Below are positions 45,856 through 54,661 of a stretch of DNA of 64,000 nucleotides, piece after piece. A program made the translations under genes and the position numbers. Where the stretch lies: assembly GCA_033032175.1 (NCBI GenBank), contig JAVKPJ010000072.1, positions 1 through 64,000 on the forward strand, given 5' to 3'. The notes beneath the pieces were generated by a model. It made no database searches. It was not told the origin of the DNA and saw only the letters and a program-made list of their open reading frames with translations. The stretch is from Saturnia japonica. Taxonomy: Eukaryota > Arthropoda > Insecta > Lepidoptera > Saturniidae. How positions within the stretch are numbered: position 1 is the first letter of the stretch; each line of letters opens with the position of its first letter.

Positions 45856-47988
45856 CTACCCAACGTCTACGCTAACCTCTGCTGAGGTATTTGGCATCGG
45901 CGGTGCCTTGCCCTTAGTGGTCGGCGGCCTGCAGCTAGCTCCTCCCATTTGATGCCCAGCCGGTCTCCCGGCATCGGCACATACGGCGCAGTGGTGCTTT
46001 TCAGCGCACTGCAGCGCCTTGTGGCCGGGCAGCCCACATCGGAAGCACAGGGCCCCGCGGTCAACTGTCGACGGGCAGAGTGGGCGAGTGTGGCCCACAC
46101 CCATGCACCTGAAACAGCGCATGGGCCCACCTTCCAGGAGGCGCACACGAGCCGCACTCCACCCGACAAGGAGGCGACCTGCCTCAACCAACACCTTCGC
46201 AGCCGCGACGGGGAGCGAGAGGTGCACTGCACCTGTGCCTCTGCCATAGGCCCGTATGGCTCCAGCCCTAATTAGGGGTTTCTCACAGCCGGTCTTAGCA
46301 GCCACAACTGCCACAACCTCTTCCACCGACACTGAGTCGTCCAACCCAATAACGCGAACGTCCGCCCTTTTAACCGGCCTGGCGATGGTAGCCTCGCCCA
46401 CCAACACCGTCTGTAGGATTTCGGCTATCCGGTCCGCCTGTTCCGGGCCACGGGAGCCCCGGATCTCCACAATCCTGGATCCCGTAGCTGTGGCCCTAGT
46501 GGATATATTCTCGATACCGAGATCCGCCAACACAACTTGGTCCCGAGCCTTTAAGAGAGCTTCGCTATAGCTCAGTCCCCTCGCCAAGGCCTCTGGCTGC
46601 AGTGTAATAAGCACTGCAGCTGAGCGCGGTGTCGAGGGGAGCTTTGCCTTAGGCTTATGCCCAGGTGCCCTCCCAACAGGTACGGGAGCTACTCCCACAG
46701 AAGGCCTCGGTACGGTGGAGAGCTTCTCCCTTCTTCTTCGGCGGCGACGGGACACAGCAGTCCATCCGTCAGCGTTCGCGTCAGTTGTGGCTGGCACATG
46801 CGCATCAGCGCCGCGCACGGCCCACTCCATACTCATACCCAGGGGCTCCTGAGGATGGCTACCAGAAGACCTACCCTCCGCACGTGGTGCAGGGGTGCGA
46901 GCCGCAGCCCCCGGCACCATTGGTTTGCGGCTCAAAGCTGTAGTACCCACTGGTCTAGGGACAGTGGCACCACCCAACTTCTTATCGGCAGCCAGAGGGG
47001 GGCGAACCACTGGGGCGGGGAGGAGACGGTCCTCCAGGGCCTCAATTTGGGCGGTCACTACCTCCCCCATCGTGACGCGGAGGAACCGCTCCATCGTCCC
47101 CATATGGGTCCCCATAGCTTCTACCAATGCTTGCACGAGGGATTCCTGCACAGGTGCCGGTGCTGGTGGCAACGGTGGCGCAGGTAGAGTCTCCCCCGAT
47201 TACGGAACGAGGCAAGCTCCGCCTTGAGTTCTTCAACCTCCCGACGGAGCCTCCCCGTCTCGCGCCGCAGAAGGAGGGTCTCCTCCGCCACCGTACGCGT
47301 GAGAGCTGTGGCAGTGACCTCATGGAGGATCCACGCCGCCTCCTTCAGGTTTTTTTACAAATGTACCCTTGAGGTTGCCAGATTTCTTGGCAACCTCAAG
47401 GATCGTGTCTACTTTCTCCTTTGCGAGGGCCCTCAACGTATCAGGATCGAGGAGCTCGATACCTTCGAGCACTCCCACATCTGCGACGGCAACCGCCTCT
47501 TCAGTGCAGGCCAGTTCAGAAGCAGGACACTTTGCCCTATCTGCCTCAACTACTGCCGCTGCACGTGGCACCCCAGCAGAGGAGCCTAGGATACGGGCTT
47601 TACCCCTCTGGGCCGTCGTCACCTTGCTGGGGGCCACCCCGTCCGCACCAGACTTGTCGCCATGCGACCGCTTCCTATCAGCGACAGTCACTGATGATAA
47701 GCTGTCAGAGCTCCCTGCCCAATGTCGGACAGAGAACCGGTCCAGCGAAACATCCCGCACAAGCCGTACCGATGGTTGTTCGGAGTCCAGTCTTAGTTTT
47801 TCCACGGTCGTCGTTTTATTGCTAGTATCGGTTATCCCAGTTCTTGCCAAAGTCGTTGTGATTTTACCAGTCTTGTGCAAATCTTTGCCCCCCCCAGAAA
47901 ACGTGGGGCAGCCCGAGCTTTGCTCGGAGAGGGATTCTCCCTTGCGGGTACCCTCCTGGGGTAGTTTCTTTTTAAGGTTTGCTTCCAT
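45856..47988 (-). pseudogene. T11 ORF1 (Gag), two frameshifts
   Basis: Begins MEANLKKKLPQEGT at 47988 with one LPQEGT/FSGGGK module. Then follow a C-type N-terminus (TTAQRGKARILGSSAG stands where A and B have the AT-hook-like motif), SGNLKGTF, a coiled coil, IEALEDRLLPAPVVRPPLAADKK, the core SAAVLITLQPEALARGLSY and RADVRVIGLDDSVSVEEV, and three intact knuckles CFRCMGVGHTRPLC, CFRCGLPGHKALQC and CAVCADAGRPAGHQMGGASC. Frame changes near 47345 (a T7 run) and 47190 are both of the homopolymer type, so the living gene may be intact. Length is about 710 codons, similar to the ORF1 of complete elements. Confidence 0.87.
47890..47935 (-). other. T11 LPQEGT-module hairpin
   Basis: Inside the coding sequence: stem CCGAGC/GCUCGG with loop AAA (47913-47927), followed by GCCCC...GGGGC. 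One of six copies of this covarying hairpin in the window. Confidence 0.7.
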
Positions 47989-48224
47989 CTTCACTGCTCT
48001 ACCCGTCAGTTTGCGGTACGCCTGCCGGGATCGGTATGACAACAACCGATCCCGCCAGCCGCTGTCCGGAACTGGGCCCTTGGGGCTCAAACTGAGCCCT
48101 CATCGGCCCCAGCCCGATACTGGGTGCGCCGCGCACATACCACACCCAGGAGCTTTTAACGGCCCTCCAGCCAGCACTCCTCCATAGTCCCCTCTGATAA
48201 GCAGAGGGATACCAGAAGGAGCGC
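47989..48224 (-). other. T11 5' UTR (B-like)
   Basis: Resembles the T7 and T13 5' UTR (tgagccctcatcggcccca, cccaggagcttttaacggc), but is linked to an A-type ribozyme at its upstream end through a short cctctgataagcagagg stem. Confidence 0.65.
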
Positions 48225-48301
48225 GTCAGATATTAGCCGCCGACCAACGTGGTCGACGTTGCCCGGGGTGCACCACGAGGAGGTTTCTGACATCGCACCC
48301 C
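48225..48301 (-). ncRNA. T11 HDV-like ribozyme with covaried P1, P2 and P4
   Basis: P1 GGGGUGC/GCACCCC (the G-U pair of T2 replaced by G-C), P2 GUCAGA/UCUGAC (G-C replaced by A-U), P4 GACCA/UGGUC (two pairs changed on both sides), L3 UCCUCGU, J1.1/4 GGGCAAC and J4/2 GGCUAAU. All three helices vary in a compensated way, which is strong evidence for the fold. Confidence 0.94.
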
Positions 48302-48337
48302 GGGGGGAACCTAACCTAACCTAACCTAACCTAACCC
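48302..48337. repeat. C6 tract plus five telomeric repeats between T11 and T12
   Basis: GGGGGG, then the longest telomeric tract in the window (about five CCTAA units, the last with an extra C). Confidence 0.92.
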
Positions 48338-48363
48338 TTTTTTTTTTTTTTTTTTTTTTTTTA

Positions 48364-48444
48364 CGTGGAGAAACCCGTCATGGGTACACACTCGCCCGGG
48401 GGGACGAGTGGTTATGTGAGACTCCTACTCACTAAAACTCCACG
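48364..48444 (-). other. T12 3' cloverleaf
   Basis: C-type fold. In arm 2 a G-U pair of T11 is a U-A pair here (CACUCG/CGAGUG). Confidence 0.8.
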
Positions 48445-48732
48445 GTGTACCATCGGCCGCCATAGTGGGGCGCGCGGGCACTGCGGTTGCAATCGGCCGC
48501 GACGCCCCGGCGGCCGGCCCCAGTCGGGCCCCGGCGCTAAAGGGAGACAGTCTGGTACAACCCCAACTGTCTCCCAGACGGCTGAACCAGTGCAATGGGA
48601 AGACGGGCCCCCCGACCCGTCTCCCCTTGGTCCAGCAAGGACAGAGGAGAGAGGCCTGTAAACCCCCCACCTACTGCCCAACGTCTACGCTAATGTCCAG
48701 CGGAGGACTCAGCACTGGCTGAACCCGCCCTT

Positions 48733-50509
48733 TTACGGGAGGTGGCCGACAGCTGACGCCCCCCATGTAATGGCCTGCTGGCCTCCCGCTATCGGCACAG
48801 TAGGCGCAATGAAGCGCCTCAGCCTCACACTCTTGCGCTCTGTGACCCGGCTTCCCGCACCGGAAACACAGCCCCCCCCATCAACCGTCGATGGGCAAGT
48901 AGGCCGCGTATGACCCAAGCCCAAACACCTGAAGCACCTCAGAGGCTTTTGCTCCAGGAGATGGACTCGGGCCGAACTCCATCCTACCAGGAGGCGTCCC
49001 CCCTCAACGAGTACTTTCGCCGCGGTGACAGGGAGGGACATATGGACTCTTCCCAAGGTTCTCCCCGAGGTCTGGATTTCCCCTACCCTAATTTCATCTG
49101 TCGCGCACCCTCCCTTGGTCGCGACAGCTGCCACCACCTCTTCCTTCGACACCGAGTCATCCAGGCCAACGATGCGGACGTCCACACGCTTCATTGGCCT
49201 GCCTATAGTGGCCACGCCCTCTAATGCCGTCCGGAGGCAATGTGCCAACTTATCGGCCTGTGTCGCACCTTGGGCTCCGGGGATCTCAATGACCCTGGCG
49301 CCCGTAGCGGTCTCTCTGACCGATAAATCCTCGATGCCCAGGGCGGGCAAGTCAGACGCCAATCGTGCCCTCAGAAAGGCCTCCTTGTAGCTCACCCCCT
49401 GAGCCACTGCCTCAGGCTGCAGCGTTATAAGCACTGCAGCTGAGCGTGGGGGCGAGGGGAGCTTAGGCTTCGGCTTTTGCCCAGGCGTACCCTTCTGGAG
49501 AGCAGGAGCAACCGGCGCAGCCACCGCTGGCACCGAATGTATCGCCACCTTCTTCTTCTTTTTGCGACGAGCCACAACCGTGGTCCACGCCGCATCGGAA
49601 TCCGTCGGTTGCCGGAAGGCGTGCCCATTCCATACCCAGGACAGGCACTTGAGAGGACGCCGTCAGCCCGGCATCGCAGAGCGAAGGCATCGCGCGAGGC
49701 ACAGGCTTGGGACCTGAAGTCTTTGTTCCAGTGGTGCTGGCAGCCGTCGGTCTCTTGTCTGCGGCCAAAGGAGGACGAGGACGAGTCACTGGGACTAAGC
49801 GGTCCTCTAACACCACCAGGCGGGCGTTCATCTCACCAAAAGACTTCTGAAATGTACGCTCCAGGCCCTGGATAGCAACCGCTATGGACTCCTGCCCCTG
49901 AGGCCCTGACAGAGACTCAGGAGATGGTGGAGGAACCTCCTTTCTCGCGTCGGCCTCCTGACGCATATCCAGAATCTCTGCCTTAACCTGCACGAGCTCT
50001 CGGCGGAGCCTCGATATCATGCGCCGAAGGCAAAGCGTCTCCTCGGTCACAGTGCGTGTCAACGCCGTGGACACAATCTCTTGTAGGACACTGGCCGATC
50101 CCTTCAGGTCTTTAATAGACGTCCCTTTTAGATTGCCAGACTTCTTGCAGACGTCGTATATCTTGGCAATCTTTTCGCCAGCCAGAGCTCTTAGCATATC
50201 GGGGTCAAGGGTTTCGATGGCCTGTTCCTCCTCAACCCAGAGCTCCTCACTAGCTCCCTTCTCCTCATCAACCTCTGGCCCTTTCCAGGAAGCTGCATCG
50301 CCAGTATCTGCATGCCTCTGACCCGCCGAAGACCCTGGGTCATGTGCCCTACCCCTCTGGGCCGTTGTTACTTTCGGGGCTATTACTGGATCTAATGTAA
50401 GCGGTTCCCCTACCCGCTTTAGACCCCCCGCACTTCCCTCGTCACTCACCACATTTCCACGACATTCCTTAAACCTAAGTGTTAAAATTTTTGGGTTAGT
50501 TTCACTCAT
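48733..50509 (-). pseudogene. T12 ORF1 (Gag), frameshifted
   Basis: Begins MSETNPKILTLRF at 50509, with no LPQEGT module. Order: TTAQRGRAHDPGSSAG, SGNLKGTSIKDLKGSA, a coiled coil (LRRMISRLRRELVQVKAEILDMRQEA), RLVVLEDRLVP, PRPPLAADKRPT, the core SAAVLITLQPEAVAQGVSYKEA and RVDVRIVGLDDSVSKEEV, CFRCLGLGHTRPTC, then a second knuckle knocked out of frame by a small indel near 48880. A frame change near 49570 joins blocks 49463-50509 and 48733-49575. A third knuckle is damaged. Confidence 0.86.
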
Positions 50510-50929
50510 TGTTGTTCCCACGAAAGTGGGGGAAGAGAAGGTCCACCCAGGCAGTGCCCCCTGTGCCTGGGTAAGCCTAACGTAACCCGTCAGAGAGTCG
50601 GCCGGTTCTCTGACGGGGGTCGCACTCGTGACTGGACTCCCCCCAGCCACGCATCCCCTCGTGGTGCGCCGCCACTTGGGATTGGGGTGATTTTTTATAG
50701 AGGTTTTCTTCCTCGCGGTCCGGGCGGTGAAGCCGAGGCCCTCGGTCCCATCGAAGCCGCGAGACATGACCACGACACTTCGATGGGATTACGAGAATGA
50801 CGGAGGCAGTGAGAAAAGCCCCACTTACCTGCCCGACGGCAGGTTAGTGCTCGCCGGGCCCGCCATCGCCCCGTCCAGTCACTCCCTCTGCTAATCAGAG
50901 GGATGTAACGACGGAGGAAGAAACCCCAG
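50510..50929 (-). other. T12 5' UTR (A type)
   Basis: Same hairpin chain as T2: GAGG..CCTC near 50698-50713, CCGTCAGAGA stem, CCCAGGC stem, and CCCAC-TTTC-GTGGG just before the ORF1 start. Confidence 0.65.

Positions 50930-50988
<59 letters not shown>
50930..50988 (+). repeat. 59-base poly(A) inside the T12 5' UTR, opposite strand
   Basis: An A run on the plus strand, so a U run in the T12 RNA, placed between the ribozyme 3' end and the rest of the 5' UTR. No other copy has it. It has the length of a retrotransposon tail, but no element body adjoins it. Confidence 0.9.
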
Positions 50989-50992
<4 letters not shown>

Positions 50993-50999
50993 CCCCCCT

Positions 51000-51077
51000 G
51001 TCAGGTATTCGCCGCCGACCGTGAAGCGGTCGACGTTGCCCGGGACACACCACGCGGAGGTTCCTGACTCGTGCCCC
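51000..51077 (-). ncRNA. T12 HDV-like ribozyme
   Basis: P1 GGGGCAC/GUGUCCC as in T10, P2 GUCAGG/CCUGAC, and P4 GACCG/CGGUC (one compensated pair relative to T2 and T10). J4/2 GGCGAAU. The 5' junction is TT|GGGG. Confidence 0.93.
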
Positions 51078-51099
51078 AACCTAACCTAACCTAACCTAA

Positions 51100-51101
<2 letters not shown>
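51078..51101. repeat. Telomeric repeats between T12 and T13
   Basis: About 4.5 CCTAA units. Confidence 0.95.
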
Positions 51102-51165
<64 letters not shown>

Positions 51166-51166
<1 letters not shown>

Positions 51167-51250
51167 GTGGGGAAATCCTACATGGATCCGCCTCCCGAGC
51201 CGGGCAGCTCGAGAGGGGTATGTCAGACTCTTACTGACTAAAACCCCACG
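51166..51250 (-). other. T13 3' cloverleaf
   Basis: A-type fold with all helices intact. Confidence 0.8.
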
Positions 51251-51489
51251 GTGTTCTCCACACACCTATGTGGCCGGGGAGCAGGAACTGCAAGCAATAA
51301 CTTCCACTCAACCCGGCAGGTGTCAGCCCCTCATGAGGGGCCCCTTCCTTCGGTCTGAGGGGTCGGATGATTGAACACCCTCTGACGAACCGTCGAGGGG
51401 CGCATCGAACACAGATGCGCCTCGCCTCAGGCCTGTACACTAACTGCAAGGGCGAAGGACGTGCCCGCGTCCAACGCCCGCAGGCCTAT

Positions 51490-54400
51490 TTACGGCGGCT
51501 GTAGGTCATCCCTGACCCGTCGCCGCCGTACGGTTCGTCGACCGCGGGAGGGGAGCTGTGATGCCTGCTCCCTCTCCCTCTCCGCCGCCTCCTTAGTGAG
51601 CAGAACGTCCTCGCAGAATGAGGCGACGGAGTTCCATCCGGTCTCGCTCTCGACCATGGACTTCACAACAGTCGAGAGCGAGAGATCCAGGCCAATCACC
51701 GCGACGAGCTCGCGGCGTGGCGTTTCCCAGGCGGGACATTCTTCGAGGGTGTGCTGTGCGGTGTCCCTCGCACAGCCACAATGGTGGCACCCTGCTGTCG
51801 GTTCCCGGCCTATACGACACAGGTAGCTCCCGAAACAGCCGTGTCCCGAGAGCACCTGCGTTAGCCGGAATGTCAGGGTGCCGTGCCGCCTGGTTAGCCA
51901 TTCGGCCAATACGGGCCGAACGGCATCCACCGTTGCCACGCCCGAGCTCGGTCGCTCAAGTCGTCGGCGCCACTCGTCCACCACTAGGACCTGGTGGAAC
52001 TGTGACCTCAGCGCCTCAATTTCCCGAGGCGCGAGTCGTAAGCCTTGCTCCAAAGCCTCCACGCGTCGAAGATATAGAGACGCGTGGGCTCTCGCCTCCA
52101 GGTCCCAGGGTGGGGATCCGGCTAGAAGGGAGGCCGCCTCGAAAGAGATCGTGCGGTACCCACGGGTGGCCCTTATAGACATCGCCCGCTGCGGTCTTCG
52201 CAATTGGGCGATATTTTTAGCCGTCAAGCTATACGCCCACACGGGGGCCCCATACAGGGCTATGGACCGCACGATCCCTAAATACAGCTTCCGGCAAGTG
52301 GAATTAGGCCCCCCCAGGTTGGGTAGCAGACGAGCTAATGCACCCGCTGCTCCCATGAGACGGGGGGCCAAGTGCCGGAAGTGCTCTTCGAAGGTCCATC
52401 GGCTGTCGAGGACGAGGCCGAGATACCTCATTGTCGACTCGACACCGATGGACACGCCTCCCACGACTATTTGAGCTCCTTGAGGCGGCGCATTCCGAGG
52501 TCCATGGAAAAACAGGGCCTCGGATTTACGGAGCGCCACTTCCAGCCCCAGACGCCGAATCCTACCGACGACTTGAGCGACGCCGGCCGTAGCCAGCATC
52601 GTCGCATTGCGGTGCGTCTTCCCCCGGGCTAACACTAGCGTGTCGTCAGCGTAACAGACAACGCTGACGCCTCGGAGGAGCGCACCGCGCAACACCCAGT
52701 CGTATCCGATGTTCCAGAGAAGGGGCCCTAACACTGACCCCTGGGGAACACCGGATACGACATCTCGCCGACTCATCCCTCGCTGACCCGGGAAGGTCAC
52801 GTACCTCTCACTGAGGTACGCCCCGACTATGCGGCGGAGGTAGGACGGCACTCCATGAAACCGGAGTGCCTCTCTAATTGTAGCCCAGGGCAAGGTGTTA
52901 AAAGCGTTGGCGATGTCAAGAGACACCGCCAGAAACCACCTCGCCCCGAGCAATTGCTTCCTCCGCCTGGATCTTCACACGCATTATGGCGTCAATCGTG
53001 GAGCGCCCCTGGCGGAAACCAAACTGGTTATCCGCCAGATCCGGCCCTATCGTCGTTAAGTGTCGGACGAGGCGGACTGCGATTATTCGCTCGCAGAGCT
53101 TCGCCACATCGTCCAACAACACTATGGGCCGGTATGCGGACGGAGAGTCCGCAGGGCGCCCCTCTTTCTTCAGCAGGACTAGTTTGCCGGTTTTCCATAC
53201 ACGCGGAAACCGGCCCTGTTGAAGACACGCTGTGAAGATCCCCAAAAGTCGGGGCTCGAGGGCCTCTAGAGCCAGGACCCATGCACGACCAGGTATGCCG
53301 TCCGGTCCTGGGGCGGTGTTTTTTTGCTTGCATGCGTTTCACCGCCGCCCTCAGCTCTTCCCGGGTCACCTCGGGTGCATCGTCTTCGCCCTCCGCGTTG
53401 GGCATGGCTGCGAACGGAGCCATCGTGGGAGGTGTATGCTCTGCCCCCGAAGGAAACAGAGCGGCCACTACATCTTGGAGGAGCTCTGGCTGGAGACTCT
53501 TTGTTATCGGGGGAGCCCATTGGCGTAATTTTCCACGTACCATTCGGTACGGGCGCCCCCATGGATTCCGGTTGAGCGTCTCCAGCTGCTCCTCCCTGGC
53601 CAGAGCTTTCGCCTGCTCAATGGCCTTTTTGAGCGCCAACTTGGCCGCTCTGTACCCTTCGTAGAGTTCTATCTCTCTGGCGGACGCGTCCTGCGTGCGA
53701 CCCCGCCTGCGCCGCTCTCTGGTGTACTGGCGCCGAACCGCCACACACGCGGCACGCAATTGCGCGATTTCGGCGGTCCACCAGTACACTTGACGCCTGG
53801 CGGGCATCGGCCCCTTTATTCGGGGCATCGCCGCGTCGCAGACACGCGTCATATCTGCGCGCAGTGACTCCGCCTCTTCGTTGACATCAGCAAGCCTGTC
53901 GGGCGGTTCACCGGAAACCCAGGCCTGCATGACGGCAGCTTCCAGAAGTACCTCACGGTCTAGGCGCTTCAATGCCCAACGCGGACCGTCCTCTACGGAG
54001 GTCCTACGGGCCGGTACATCCGAGGCCCGGGTGGAGATGTCGAACCGTATATATCGGTGGTCTGACAACGTCTCCACTCCCTCAAGGACTGTCCAGCCCC
54101 GAACTCGGCGTGCTAAAGCAGGGCTTGCAAACGTAATATCCACTATAGAACCGCCCTGCTGTCGCACGCACGTGTTAACGGACCCCCGATTGAGGACAAG
54201 TAGGCCCATTAATATAGCCCACTCCTCCAGAGCCTCACCCCTAGCGTCCGTTGACGGGGAACCCCAAGCTGTTGATTTAGCGTTAAAGTCCCCGAGTACC
54301 AGGACGGGGTGAGGATGGATACGACCGACAACGATTTGCATCTCCCCGAGGAATCCCTCAAAGTCAGCGAGACTTCTACTTGGGGGCATATACACCCCTA

Positions 54401-54659
54401 CTACGACCATGTCACCGAGATGTGCTGCTACGTACCCCCGACCCCTCGAGATGTTGGAGAAAGGCGGGGCACCAGCAGCGGCCTGGGACACTAAGGCCAC
54501 CGAACCGTCCAAGTCACAAACCCAGTTATCTGCGGGTGGAACATAGTACGGCTCGGCCATCACGGCGATGTGGATCAACCACTGCGCCATGCTCTGGAAC
54601 AAGAGGTCTTGAGCTCTGGCACAGTGGTTGAGATTACCTTGTAAGAAATTGAGTGCCAT
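51490..54659 (-). pseudogene. T13 ORF2: endonuclease-RT, nearly intact
   Basis: ATG at 54659 (MALNFLQGNLNHCARAQDLL) lies two bases after the ORF1 TAA. The endonuclease is open with AEPYYVPP, LVLGDFNAKSTAWGS and LSDHRYIRF. The RT has AYRPIVLLDDVAKLCERI, FGFRQGRSTIDAI, SLDIANAFNTLPW, GVPQGSVLGPLLWN and YADD (52642-52653), then the CCHC finger GCHHCGCARDTAQHTLEECPAW. There are only two frame breaks: an extra T in a T7 run near 53320 and an extra T near 52935. About 1,055 codons. This element may be active if those are read errors. Confidence 0.92.
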
Positions 54660-54661
54660 TA

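Larger units (their letters stand above)
45493..48301 (-). mobile_element. T11: family C ORF1-only (Gag-only) element
   Basis: About 2.8 kb with both genuine ends: 51-base poly(A) plus C-type cloverleaf at 3', HDV-like ribozyme at 5'. Only ORF1 lies between; the 3' UTR follows the ORF1 stop directly, with no trace of endonuclease or RT. Its ORF1 and 3' UTR match T15, which does have ORF2. The 5' UTR is partly B-type, so the element is also a mosaic. It must be moved by an RT supplied in trans. Confidence 0.88.
48338..51077 (-). mobile_element. T12: second family C ORF1-only element
   Basis: About 2.7 kb with 3' poly(A) and C-type cloverleaf, one ORF1 and a 5' ribozyme; no ORF2. The ORF1 is clearly diverged from T11, and the 5' UTR is A-type where T11 has a B-like one. 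The two Gag-only elements are therefore not recent copies of each other. Confidence 0.88.

Noticed and set aside
48308..48337. True terminal telomere tract
   Set aside because: Only five repeat units between two elements; it is the target-site remnant.
45493..51077. T11 and T12 as simple 5' truncations
   Set aside because: Truncation by incomplete reverse transcription removes 5' sequence. These keep the ribozyme, 5' UTR and ORF1, and lack an internal part (ORF2).
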